Part shown: piece after piece, positions 37,003 through 49,483 of the stretch
Numbering within the stretch: position 1 is the first letter of the stretch
How the letters are laid out: each line of letters begins with the position of its first letter
From: Erythrophleum ivorense
Taxonomy: Eukaryota > Streptophyta > Magnoliopsida > Fabales > Fabaceae
Assembly (NCBI GenBank): GCA_026724425.1
Contig: JAIUCV010000233.1
Location: forward strand, 248,001-312,000
DNA length: 64,000 nt
Reading direction: 5' to 3'
Notes under the pieces: generated by a model
The model's input: only the letters and a program-made list of their open reading frames with translations
What the model was told of the DNA's origin: nothing
The model's database searches: none
Made by a program: the position numbers and the translations under genes

Positions 37003-38257
37003 GGGTGATGCGAGGGGAAAAAGAAAAAAGAACGACAGGAAGGGGGAGTGCCGCCAATCGCCCAGTCTCGAATCTCATATAGTGTGTACTTGGATGATGT
37101 ATTAGGAAATATAGTGTGTATACTTGGATGATGTATAGAGTGATGCAATGGAATGTTATATTATAGCAAAGTATTGAGATATGTGAACATATTGTTTAAC
37201 TGCTGTTTAAATTGTAATTTTTGTTTGGCAGTGTGAAGAAACAAACGGATGTTTGACGAATTCTGGTGAAAGAAAAGAAAAAAAAAAACAGATGTTTGAC
37301 GAAATTAATTAATAAACATTTTTATTAATATTATTTTATTGTTTTAGTATTGAGATATATACACATGGTGTTTAACTGCTGTTTAGATAGTAATTTTGTT
37401 TGGCAATAATGCAAAGAAAGAAAAATTGACGAAATTAATTGGTAAATATTTTTTTTAATATTGCTATGTTTCATAATTTTTTAAAAGAATATTTTACTGT
37501 TAAATTGCTATAAAGAGTATGATTTAAGAAGATAAGTAAAAAAGATTAAATATAATTAAGATAATTAATTATTTGGAGTGAGGGTATAATTGTCTTAAAA
37601 AATAGTCTGTTGTTTTTAATCCTGCTTCAAAACAGAAATTTTAATATTCTACATCATTTTTAGGATAAAAAATTATTTTTTTGTTATTTAGATGCAATTG
37701 AGCTAAACTTCTAATTTAACTAAAGTTAGAATTTCTTAAAAACATAAATCACTTCTTCTCTCTCACAATTTTGGCCAAAACATGCGAATATATATATATA
37801 TATATATTTATAAATTATAAATTGAAGAAATGAAAAAGAAAGAGGGCATGGAAATTAAGAAAGAAAAATGGACATACCAATAAATAAAATGGGGGATGGT
37901 AGTGTTAAGGAGGATGTAAAGAAGCAAGCAAGGAGTGGTAGTGGCAGCAGTAGCTAGCTAGCAATAGAGGGCGAGGGTTAAACCTTGATGGTCTGCAAAT
38001 TGTACAGGAATGTTAAAAAAAGGCCTTTTTTTTAAAAAAAATATTTAAGGTTTAATGGGAGTATTTAAAAAATTATAGTTAGAAAGCCAAAAAAATTTAA
38101 TTATAAAAAAATACTTTAATTTTTTTAATTAAAATTTTTGAAATGTAATTTTTTTCTCACAATTTAATTTTTTTATCTTTTTAATTATAATTTTAAAATA
38201 CTGCATTAAATCTTAACCCTAAATGTTATAAAAATATCAATTTTAGTGTTTCTGTAC
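37003..38257. other. 3' flank of gene A, shared with pseudogene C
   Basis: The first 140 bp contain GAATCTCATATAGTGTGTAC, also found after pseudogene C, so this includes the 3' UTR. A segment of about 177 bp is tandemly duplicated (GTATTGAGATATRT-type blocks near 37172 and 37349, each followed by TGTTTAACTGCTGTTTA). Similarity to the C flank continues to about 37855. No further gene is seen. Confidence 0.6.
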
Positions 38258-38260
38258 TAA

Positions 38261-39399
38261 GGGTATGTTTGGCATATCGTATAAGGTTTGATAGTATAAA
38301 CTAATACATTATGAACTTATCATTTGTTTGGTATATGTAATGTATTGTATAAGTTTATACATCATGGCTCTCTTATACATCAAAATGATGTATAACTTAA
38401 TCATGTCTTGGGGGGTGGGATTAGGCATGATTAGGTTTTAATGTATAAAACTTTATTAATACTTTTTGATTTTAATCCTACACTTATGGGGATATTCATT
38501 GGCTAAACTGAATTGAGCTTAATTAATATTAGTTAGAATCAGGTTAGTTGGACTATTTTTAAATTTTTGGTAAAAATTATAAAATTATAAAATGACCATA
38601 AAAAATAAAATTTTTATATAAGTTCTTATAAAATAATTTTTGATAAAAATTATAAAATAACCCTAAAAATAAAATTTTTATATAAGTCCCTATAAAATTA
38701 TATTTATTATTAAAATTTTTTTATATAAATTCCTATAAAATAATTTAAAAAATAATAATAGGATTGGGATAAATGACGTAAAAACTAATTTATTATAGAA
38801 CTCAATCTAATTGGTTTAGTATGAGGTTGAGCTAAATTAATTTTTTAAACTAGTTAAGCCACTTTTTTATATTTAGTAAAAATTATAAATTGATTTTTAA
38901 AAAATAAAAATTTCACATAAGTCTTTACAAATTATGTTTTGCCCTTAAAAAAAATAAAATTTTTACTAGGCTAGTTGAAATTGGCTAATATAGCCAACCT
39001 GACTTAGTATACTGAAATTATTTTTTAGTTATTTAGCTCAATGTAATCAAATGAGATCAAGTCATCCAGGTTACTAGATAACCACGCACTATGTGTAGCT
39101 CTATTCACCCATACTTTTTTTTAAAGTTAATATAACATAATAAATTTAGATAAATATAGTATATTTTTTTAAGTAAATAATATTTTTGTCAAAAAGAGTT
39201 AATTTTTATTTTATCCAGCATTATATAATGTATTACCAAATAAATGATACTATTATCTTATACGATATATTTGTCTTATATAGTATTATACCAAACACTG
39301 CATAGTCTTAAAATTTTATCAAGCTTTATTCTATCTAACTTTATCCTATCAAGTTTTATACTATTAGACTTTATCTTATACATTTTACCAACCGGGCCC
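38261..39399 (-). mobile_element. PIF/Harbinger-like non-autonomous element, copy 2 (1139 bp)
   Basis: In reverse it matches copy 1 at 2857–3942, beginning GGGCCCGGTTGGTAAAATGT. Its other end on the plus strand is GGGTATGTTTGGCATATCGT. TAA flanks both sides (38258–38260 and 39400–39402), the expected TWA duplication. No transposase frame is present. Shared internal blocks, for instance around CATGTCTTGG, confirm common descent. Confidence 0.8.
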
Positions 39400-39519
39400 T
39401 AAGTGCAATACATCCTCTACTGCAGAGGATCTACTTGCAGGAGGGCGAGGAATTCATGGGATTGCAAGGCCCTAAATCTTTAACAGCAATAAATCAAAGC
39501 TAAATTTTATATTAAAAAA

Positions 39520-39700
39520 ATTTATACATCATTACTTGTATTTTTATTGTTAAAATTTTTAATTAAAATATGTTAAATATATAATTTATATATATAAATT
39601 TATGTTTTTTAATTAAACTATACACTTATCATATTTTTATTAAAAAATTACGTATTTATCATATTTTGATTAAAAAATTTAATAATAAAAGTATAGTAAA
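39520..39700. repeat. AT-rich dispersed repeat, copy 2
   Basis: Contains tandem-like blocks around ATTAAAAAATTACGTATTTA and TTTTGATTAAAAAATTTAAT, resembling 2600–2765 and 42960–43130. Borders are approximate and compositional bias may inflate similarity. Confidence 0.4.
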
Positions 39701-40290
39701 CTACATCTATGTTTAGTCGTAATTTTATTCCTCCAGAAACATCATATGATCTAATGGTATTCTTTTCTAATGAATATAGATTGCCAACAGTCATGAGTGT
39801 ATGTTAAGCTAACACGTTAACATATGTTTAGACTACATGTCCCATATGTCCATTTCATGTATTTTTTTATAAGGATAAAAATTTTAATTATGTTGATAAA
39901 CATTTTAGTTGTGGGGAATAATTCTAACTGTGATAATAAAAAATTTTAACTATAATGAAAAATTATATTGTAAAAATTTTAATTATAAAGACAAAAATTT
40001 TAATTGAAAATAAATTTTTTTGATATATTTGATCTTTAAAATAATTTCAAAATTTAGTAATAAATATTTTCAATTCATAAAAGCATACTTTCTTTTAGAA
40101 ATTTAATTGTAATTTCTTGAACGTTAGTAAATAGAAATAGAAGAAAAATTGAATATATAATAAAAAATTTATAAAATATAATATCTTTTACGACTAAAAT
40201 TTTTTATTTTTATAATTAAAATTTTTAAATTTTTTAACAAAACACATAAGGTAAACACAAGTTAAACTATTAGTATGATATGCAGTTACT

Positions 40291-40667
40291 GATCCACATT
40301 CTTTTCCAACACATTTTTCCTTCGTTTCAGCATCACAAACCTCCAATCCTTCTCTCTCTTGGCATGGACTCTCTCCACTCACTGTAACCAACTGGTGAGG
40401 GGCACTCAGCTCATTCTAAATATATTTTTTAACTTTTATATCTTAAATTATAAATTTAAAGATAAGAATTAAAATTAAAGAGTTAAAAATTATAACTGTT
40501 AAAAAAAGTACATTTTAACAAAAATGTTTACTATAATCGGCCGAAAGGATCCATGTTACTCCATTCTAAGTTTTTGTTTTTTTGTTTTTAAACCTTCACC
40601 GCAGGGATCCATATTCTTTTCCAAGAGATTTGTCCATTGCTTCAGCATCACAAACCTCCAACCCTTC
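40291..40667. repeat. 62-bp direct repeat pair upstream of gene B
   Basis: The block at 40291–40352 recurs at 40606–40667 with about ten differences. Shared pieces include TTCAGCATCACAAACCTCCA. It appears to be a local duplication in the gene B upstream region. Confidence 0.7.
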
Positions 40668-41411
40668 ACTCTTCTCTTTTTAATTTTTTCTTTACTCTTT
40701 TGCCTTTAATTGTCTTTTCTGCTTTAAATCTCTAACCGCATTCTCCATCTGTCCACTCTACGCTCTCCTTCTTTCACTTGATATGACCCATTATTCGTTT
40801 CAATTTTTAAATAAAAGAAGACGAACATGATATATATGAGATTAAAAATTAAACCAGCTATGGCAACAATTCTGTTCATTTTATTAAGGAAGTTAGTGTT
40901 TTAAGATTTATTTTGAAAGTTTAAATTAACACTTGAAGTGAAACCAACTGAATTCTTATATAAAGTTTTTAGTTTTATTATTTTATCATTTAAAATAAAT
41001 TAATAAGATATTATAAAAATTATATTATATTATAACTTATTATTTGTGGTCATTTCTATAATTTTTCTCATTAATCAGGCAAATAATGCGAAGGTACAAA
41101 ATAAGTTGTCTTATAGGAGTTCCGGTGCATTTTTGACTTGTAATGGTTATTATCCCTTTGAATTTAATATAAAGCTTATATAGTGTCACAGTGTGTGTGT
41201 GTATATATATATAATATATAAAGAGCATGTGACGCATGTTTACCTTTGCTCGCACAAATTAAAGACACCCTGCATATTTTGGACAGCAGAAAGCCAGGAA
41301 CAGATTAATCCGTCACTCTTGTTTTCTCATTTAATTAATTTCAAATTTGCTTTACCCTTTTGCCCTTTTTCTTTTCTGCTAAAATTTCAGCTTCCTCTTC
41401 AACTGAGATAA

Positions 41412-41436
41412 GAATAACTTGATAACTCAGCAAACC
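41412..41436 (+). promoter_or_regulatory. Conserved upstream block of gene B
   Basis: Identical over 25 bases to 33307–33331 before gene A. It lies 105 bp before the gene B start codon. Confidence 0.5.
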
Positions 41437-41541
41437 GCCTCCATAAAAAAGTGACGGTCCCTTGAACATTATTTAAACGACCCATGCATTGAGGTCAATA
41501 TTGTATATACCACCTGCATCGTGGAACCAGGTAGAGACGTG

Positions 41542-44500
41542 ATGTCTGTGGACATTAAGAAGAAACAACTATTTTCATATGCCATGAAAGGAAAATGGAA
41601 AGCCGTAGTGAAAATGTACGTGGAGGATCCAGGGGTTCACAATGCCCGGATAACGAGGGCAGGGGACACTGCGTTGCACATAGCAGTGTCTGATGGGAAG
41701 GACGAAGTGGTGGCACAAATGGTGAGCGCAGTTGGCACCCATAAAGAGGCCCTGCAAACTTGTAATCATAGAAACAACACTGCCCTGCATTTAGCTGCTG
41801 CAATGGGGAATGCCAAAACGTGTGAGATAATTGCTAAAGTTGATTCTTCATTAGTGGACTGTCGTAATGTTAACGGCGAGACACCCTTCTTCTTGGCCGC
41901 TCTCTATGGCAGAAAACAAGCTTTTCTTCGCCTTCACTATGTCCGTAACCCTCAGGCTAACTCTTCCCCCTACTATGCTAACTGTAGAAGGAACGACGGC
42001 GACACTATTCTTCATTGCGCAATCAATGGAGACCATTTTGGTAAACTAAATTACTCTTCTTCGCTCCTGTCTTTTTATAATATGGTGTCATTTTCTTTTA
42101 AACAAAAGTGATTTAGTGGAATATATATGCAGATCTGGCATTCCAAATAATTCACCTGTATCAAGATCTTGTGACCTCCGTGAACGAGGATGGGTTGTCT
42201 CCACTCCATCTACTAGCAGCAAAGCCTTCAGCTTTCAGAAGTGGTAGCCGACTTGGACGAACTGAAACCATCATCTATCACTGTAAGTAATTAAAATTTA
42301 GTTTTTTCATGCTTAATTAAGGAGACCTAGGCCTGTTGCAAATTTTTAATTGACTCTTGGAATCCTCGTCCTCTTCACCATGTTATAGTATCAAATATCA
42401 ATATGCATGCCTTTGTTTGTTTGTCTGGAAGGTATATTTGTTCAGAAGCTTAAGGAGGCAGATCCGCGGCAATTCCAAACTGCAGACAAGGACGACCACG
42501 CAATTCACCAATATTTTCCAGACAACTACAACATTATGTGGGACATTTTCAGCGTCATCAAATTTACGGTCAATGCTGGTACATATATATTACATTTACA
42601 TGCGTGCAACCTATTTTCTTTCTTTCTTTTGTGATGTAATTTCATTTTCATACGACTAAATTATGTTTTGCTTTGATTAGTTATTTTTTAACACCCCGCA
42701 AATATAGAGTGCAATTCTGTAGTTTTCTAACTTGGATTCTCTATTGTGTATGGTGCTAAGATGCACCAGGGTCCAATATTTATCATAAATAATCTTTTAA
42801 TTATTTTATATTTTGATAACTATGATAAATTGTTAGTCTATGCATGCTTTTAATACATTTATATTAATCAGTTGGACAAAAAAAAAATTATATTAATCAC
42901 TTAATTAAGTAAAAAGAATGAATTTTTTTTTGTACGTGGTAATTATAAGATTATACTTAAATATAGTTTTTTATATTTGTACTATTAGATTTCTCAATTA
43001 AATTAAAAAAATAAGTATATAATTTTTTAATTAAGACATGACAAATATATAATTTAATTAAAAAATTATATATTTATCATTTTGATTGAATATTTTAATA
43101 ATAAAGATATAAGTAATTAGTTATAAATTTTTTATTTAATTATAATGCATTCCAATTTATATAAATTTTTCATTAACAACTTAACAAAATAATGAAGCCA
43201 AGCGTTTCATTGTCGCCGTAGCTTGTTTTTTTTTTTTCAAATCACAGTCGCCCTGGCTGTTTGCTGACCTTGTTGTAACTGCGATTAAATGAAGTAACTA
43301 ACCTTTGAAAGGAAAATTTGCAGTTGTCGGAAAAGGAGATGAATCTGAAGCAAATACAAAGGATCCCGAAGACGCAAAAACCAATCATACTGCCACTAGC
43401 GGTCAGAATTCTTTTGGATTTTAGGTCACTAAATTGCAGGTTAGAAGTGAAAACAATAGAACACTCTGATCATATCATTGTTTAATTAGGATCGGACGAT
43501 GAAACTCAAGGGCGTGGGTTATTTCCTGCTAATTACAGAACCTGCTATGATTTGGTCAGGTTTTTTTGTCTAGCATTGCTGGTAATTCTTGGACAAGGTA
43601 TGCCATATTCATATATAGTGCGCGCGCGCGTGCGGGGGACTTCATTTAATGAAAAGCCACGCACACATGCACCCTGTAATAAACTGTTTGTACTAATTAT
43701 AATACTGTCCTATATATTTATCTGTATCTAATTTGCTAATATACCCAGGATCGACCCAATTAAACAAGATACGTCGAAAGAAGGAGAAGCACACATGGTC
43801 AGTTCAAATAATGAATGCACTTCTTGATCGTGTTTCCGATTACGAGTATGAAGACAATGGGAGCAAACCCGACGCACCTTTCGTAGAGGATCTCTCATCC
43901 TTATTAGGCGATAAGCTGCCTGCCGCCATGGACAGTGGTAAAATATTAACGTAACTTAAAGTCTTACCTAGAATGCCCAGCTTGTGTGAATTTATATAAA
44001 ATTAAGTATGTATATATATATATATATATTCTTATAAAATATTAATTTCGTAATAAGTAATTAATTATTAATTTTGAACGTTTATAATTAATATGCAGCT
44101 GAGGAAGATTCTAAAAAAAGACAAAAAGAGACACCCATACTCATTGCTGCAAAGAATGGTGTGATGGAGATAGTAAAGGAAATTCTAAAATTATTTCCAG
44201 TGGCTATCTACGATGAGAATGAAGAGAAAAAGAACATAGTTTTGTTAGCAGTAGAGAAGAGGCAACCCCACGTATATAAGCTGTTGCTCGAAAAGAATTT
44301 CTTTAAAGAAAGTCTATTTCGGCAGGTGGATAATGAAGGAAACAGCGCATTGCACTTGGCAGCCAAGCTTGGACCCCACAGGCCTTGGCTCATATCTGGT
44401 TCAGCGCTCCAAATGCAGTGGGAAATTAAGTGGTTTGAGGTACGTAATTATAAGTATATATGTGAACTGAGCTGAAACTAAATAGGCATAATTATTTGTT

Positions 44501-45237
44501 AATATGTCAAATTTTCAATTATTGAGCTATCTGTACTATAGTATCTCAATTCTCAGCTAATGGTGATGCAGTTTGTGAAAACTTCAATGCCACCTCATTT
44601 CTTTGTCCACTACAACAAGAGTTACAAAACCCCAAAAGACATATTCACCGAAACTCACAGCGACCTGGTGCAAAATGGGGGAGAGTGGTTGACTAAAACC
44701 TCAGAATCATGCTCGGTGGTGGCGACACTGGTTGCCACGGTGGCCTTTGCCTCATCGACCACTGTGCCCGGTGGTGTCGGAGAGAGTGGCCGCCCAGTTT
44801 TTGTAAACGAGCCAGCATTCGACTTGTTTACTATCTCATCACTGGTCGCTCTCTGCTTTTCCATTACCTCCACCGTTATGTTCCTATCTATACTCACTTC
44901 TCGCTATCAAGTATTCGATTTTAATAAGGACCTGCCCAGGAAACTTATTTTGGGCTTGTCTTCCTTGTTCTTGTCCATTGCTTCCATGTTGGTGTCATTT
45001 TGTGCTGCCCATTTCTTTGTGCTCAGGGATCAATTTCGATATGCCGCACTTCCTATATATCTTGTCACTTCATTCCCGGTGACACTTTTTGCTCTGGCAC
45101 AGTTTCCCCTTTACTTCGATCTTTTGAGGGCTACATTTAAGCGTGTTCCACAGCGCAGCTACAAGGCCACCCCAGTAATGGAATATGTTCCACAGATGGA
45201 GATTAAGAAAATTGAAGAAGTAAAGTATGAAAAGTGA
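41542..45237 (+). CDS. Ankyrin-repeat/PGG-domain membrane protein, gene B
   Basis: Eight exons, 41542–42040, 42133–42282, 42432–42578, 43324–43401, 43490–43597, 43749–43937, 44099–44439 and 44572–45237, join in frame to 725 aa. Exons 2, 3 and 5 have exactly the lengths found in gene A and all phases match, proving common origin. Ankyrin repeats occupy about residues 25–215 (GDTALHIAVSDGKDEVVAQM, NTALHLAAAMGNAKTCEIIA, GETPFFLAALYGRKQAFLRL) and again in exon 7 (ETPILIAAKNGVMEIVKEIL). The PGG motif is at about 570–572, followed by four membrane segments ending near FPLYFDLL. The exon 4 donor (GTCAG) is weaker than that of gene A, and exon 4 is 39 bp shorter. Start ATG 41542 is the first ATG after an open but ATG-free stretch. 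Likely a membrane signalling protein of the ACD6/ITN1-like family; specific role unknown. Confidence 0.88.
42960..43130. repeat. AT-rich dispersed repeat, copy 3, in intron 3 of gene B
   Basis: Blocks such as TATATAATTTAATTAAAAAA and ATTATATATTTATCATTTTG resemble those near 2620 and 39600. It partly explains why this intron is 745 bp against 285 bp in gene A. Confidence 0.4.
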
Positions 45238-45815
45238 AACAATGGAGGTCAAAACGACCGAAACATTCCCAAAATTTGACAAGAGAAAGAGGAATGCAGG
45301 GGTACCAGCATGCGTCCTGTTACTTTAAAAAGTGCAACGTCTCATTTTTATTATAGAAGGCTGATTTAATATTATTTCACTTCTGTTGTAAGAAATGTGT
45401 GTGATTTACTATTTCAAAATTATACTGTGTAATTTGCTCCTTTATTTTGACTTGTTATGATAATTACTCCTTTAAGCTAATAAATAGCTTCAACACCAGC
45501 TATTTTCAATTTAAAGGTAGGTAACTGTGTAGTCCAAATATTAAAGTTGGCAGTAAAAAATAAGACAAAATCGAGGGGAAAAAAACTGGGCGATATATAT
45601 TGGCGAGTATGGTCTTTATTTCTACACTAATCCATTCATCAAGACGGTCGATCATTATAGACTCCACATTGTCATCTCCAAACTAATTAAACCCAAAACT
45701 CAAGTCATCTTCAAACTAAATCCAAATCTCATTGAGTATCAGCTAGACCTTCCTTTATATGATAACGATCCCAATATACTTTTATTTTTTATCTTTTTTT
45801 TTTTTCTGCATTGCT

Positions 45816-45859
<44 letters not shown>

Positions 45860-46735
45860 CATTTTTACAACGTTGTCATTGAGTTTTACTCATATTATAT
45901 ATCAAAGGATGAAAGTCTAATGGGAGGACTCTCAAACTTGATAGTCTGTAACGGGGTGATTAGATAGATTAAGTTAGATCCTCTCAATTATTATTATTTT
46001 TTTCAGGTATGTCTAAATTAACATAATGGAGGAGAAGAATGAAAAAACAAAAACATAAAAGCTGAGATTCAAGTTGTTATCCTAGTGTACTGAAGAAGTT
46101 ATCTCCCTCTTTTTGTTTCAAAAGTAATCTAATATATATCTACTAATTTATCTATCTATCTAATATATTCTATTATATTCCAATATTTCTAATTTAATTT
46201 ATCTAACCTAATCTATTCTAATATAATATTTAATATATTTTTGGAGGCAGCCAAATAGTTAACAAGTCATGAACAGTTCAGCCACTCTCTTGGACTGCGT
46301 TCCCTCTTTATTTTTTTTTTTCAATGTTAAATACAAATATGGATCATCTGCAATAATACCTTTTTTATTTAATTGTTACAGTTAAAAATTTTAAAGTATA
46401 ATTTTTTTTTACAGTTTAAATTTTTATCTTTGGAGATATAATTTTTGTTTTTTATTTTTATTTTTAAACTCAAAAAGTTAAAAAAAAGAAGAAGCAAAAA
46501 TAAGCTCTTGCACGCTGACCTCTACTATAGAGGATCCACATGCGTTAAATACCACGGTCGAATCTCTTACATTAAAGGGGATTATAACATCTGGTGTAGT
46601 AAACGGTGTCCATGTTGTCCAAGCAATCGTGCTGTCCACAATTCGAGACGTCATTTAGTAAATGCGTTATTTATTTACTTATTTCTTTTTTCTGAATTTA
46701 TCAATCAAAATGCCCAGGGATTTTGTGGCACGGTG
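45238..46735. other. Intergenic region downstream of gene B
   Basis: It begins with the gene B 3' UTR. A (TA)n microsatellite is at 45818–45855. No gene is seen. The last bases are the left target duplication of the solo LTR. Confidence 0.5.
45818..45855. repeat. (TA)n microsatellite
   Basis: About 38 nt of uninterrupted TA dinucleotides, likely length-variable. Confidence 0.9.
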
Positions 46736-46740
46736 TCCTC

Positions 46741-49272
46741 TGTCACACCCCAAATTTTAGGTACACATGCGCGGAAGCGGAATTATAGAGGAAATACTTA
46801 TGGCATTCGTTTGAATCATATGAAACATATGAGTTTTTCTTTAGAGGACATTTGTAGAAATTTCGGCAGAGTCTCCTCTATAACGTAGACCTCCCGAAAT
46901 TTCTACAAAGTCTCAGACAGTACAATATAGCCCAAAAGGGCGCAATCAGACCAAAAGAAAACATCTGGGGTGTGGGGATTCCCTAACAATGATTCAGTGG
47001 AGCCAGCTTTACAAGGTTTTACAAAATTTTAAACAAAATATATATATACAATCACAATTCACCCACAGGAGCTCCACAGGCTCGCCAAAGAACGTCTCCA
47101 GAGGTCAGCCACTAGAAGGCGGCTGGGGGCAGACTAGAGTCCCTATTGCTCTCTGAAAAATATATATATACAAAAAAATGAGTCGAATACTCAGTGAATA
47201 AGCACACCGACCCTTTTTAAAATAAATGTAAGTCAAATAGGTTTACACATATATATATATATATATATATACAGATATAGACCATATGAAACAGATTTTA
47301 AACCAACTCCTTTTTCAAAATACACCGAACGCATCTAAACAGAACCAATCGGAACACAGACGTAGAGCACACAGCTCGTGGGGAAAATCACTACAGACGC
47401 AAAGCTTTCAGCTTGCGAAAATAAAATAACTCTGCGTGTGGTGGCCTGCACACGGGGCTAGCACCACCCCTGCTAGCTGAGGTTCAGATCATGGTGCACC
47501 AGGGCTAACATCTACTGCTGTTAGCTACAGGGTTCTGAGCAGATAACTCCATGAAATTACCAAATAGCATTTCAGACAAAGTATGTTCAGATCAGTTTCA
47601 CAGTAGGATTTCCAATTAACTCAACATCCGTAAACTTGCAAAATTCCCGATTGAAATCAAATTTTGGTAAATATGCTTATGACTACATTTTGAAATATAT
47701 ATCTCCATAAATAGAGAATCAAATTCTTAGCACACTGCAAGGAAACTTAAGAACAGAAATAAGAATTTCCTGAGTCTTTGGTTTGCGTTACTTACTCACC
47801 TTCCGAGATACTACAAGAATTTCCCTGACCCGTTCCTCGGCTATATCTCAGTCTCCTGAATACCCTACAAGACCCATTTACCAGAGTTTAGAAGACGAAG
47901 CACTCCAATTAATTTCATAAAGGACTTGGACTTATCAAAATTTAAGATTTATTCCTCTACTAATTTTACGCCTTCCAACTCGTACGGTAAATTCCATATA
48001 CATATTTTGTGCTTCCTTTTCCTTGGTTCCACTTAGGAGTTATAAACCCAACTTCAAAAACCAAAAGAAATATATACCATTTTTAAATCGAGAAATTTAT
48101 TCTGCATACATATATTTTAACAAGTAAGAAATGAGCATAGTTAGGTATATATATATACCTATATACAGGATTTTGGGGGGATTAATGTATAGGAAAATGG
48201 GTGTATGGTTTAGCATAATTGAAATCAGAATTTTTTTTTCCCAACTAAGATCATCTTCCTGCCTCTTTTTTTTTTCTCCTGCGCAGAACCCCCCTGGCCA
48301 CTACAGAAACGTGCTACAACATTAAGATACAGGGGAGAAAAACGCCTGGAAAGGCAACTAGAAAAGGCAACATATACCTATGAATTTTTCAGACTCCAAA
48401 TCACTAGGCAGCGTTGCTCTCTTACCCCCTACACATAGCCACGAAGCTCAGCTCAACCAAGGAGAAGGTGGCTGCCCTGCACAGTGAATCAGCAGCACAA
48501 AGTAATGTATACAGAGGGAAAAACGGACCCAGCGACAGCCATTCATTCAGCAGAAAGTTCAGACCTGAGAATTAATTTTTTCTGGCTTGGGTTCACCAGC
48601 AATCCAGCAGCAAAACAGAACAAATTTCAAGAAGCAACTTGCAGCTGAAATGGAACAAAACCAATGCTGAATAGGTGTATATGGGAGGCGCTGGACAAAG
48701 GAGAAGAATCAGAATTTCTGGTGTGCTCTCACCCAAAAAATCAGCAGCAAAACCTCACCCAAAACAGCAGCAAAATGGAACTCATTCAAGGAGAAGCTGC
48801 AGTTGGGACTTCGAACAGCATCAACGCTGAAACAGGGCAACCAGAAACGCTGAACAGAGGAGTAGATGAGCTGCAAAATTAATCCATACCACTTCGTTTA
48901 GCAAGGAGGAGATGCGACTGGAATGGAGCACTCACCAGGAGAATTTTCACAGCGTGCAGAGGGAAGAAACCAGCGTCCAGCAGTTCGCATGAGTAGAGAT
49001 GGTAGCATCCAGCGAAAACATGGGATGAAGAGATGATTTTCTGGCGGTTCTGTAATGCTGCGCTGGAGGATAAATACTGCAGCAAGTCTGGATGGGAAAT
49101 GACCGAAAAATCCAGCTGAAGGAAGAAGGAAAGGAGGGGTATATCTGAAATTTCTGGAAGAGAAAATCTCCAACGTGGCAGCTGCATGTTTTAGCATGGA
49201 AAAGTCAAACTTCTACTGCATGATATTCACATCGGTTTTATTTTTCCTTCATGCATCACGTCTGGCGTTACA
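46741..49272 (-). mobile_element. Solo LTR of the Ty3/gypsy family at 56380, inverted (2532 bp)
   Basis: On the plus strand it starts TGTCACACCCCAAATTTTAG and ends GGCGTTACA, i.e. TG…CA. Read in reverse it follows the LTR at 56380–58812, including the shared hairpin (46851–46909) and the region near TTCCGCTTCCGCGCATGTGT. A perfect 5-bp target duplication TCCTC flanks it (46736–46740 and 49273–49277), with no internal coding region, so it is a solo LTR left after recombination between the two LTRs of one insertion. It differs from the full-length element's LTR by many substitutions and a (AT)n run at about 47249–47271. Confidence 0.9.
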
Positions 49273-49277
49273 TCCTC

Positions 49278-49478
49278 GTTCTCTCTTTCTTTGCTAGTCC
49301 CTCGAGCTTGTTGTTGCCATTTTCATCCAGCTCTAGTCTCTGCCATTGTCCCTAGATCCCATCGTCTCTCATCATTGTTGCCTTTAGATTTCACCAGTGC
49401 AGTGACCCTTGTGACTTCATCTTCGCTAATCATTATTTGATCTTGATTATGGTGGCCCCCAAAGTGTAACGGAGTTGG
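49278..49478. other. Unique spacer between two solo LTRs
   Basis: About 200 bp, less AT-rich than average, with no recognised feature. Confidence 0.4.
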
Positions 49479-49483
49479 TTAAG

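Larger units (their letters stand above)
39403..41541. other. Intergenic region upstream of gene B
   Basis: AT-rich with no gene. It holds an AT-rich dispersed repeat (about 39520–39700), a duplicated 62-bp block (40291–40352 and 40606–40667) and, near gene B, the conserved 25-base block at 41412–41436. The right part should contain the gene B promoter and leader. Confidence 0.5.

Noticed and set aside
43616..43638. Alternating GC run in intron 5 of gene B as a regulatory Z-DNA site
   Set aside because: Short simple repeat only. No supporting context.
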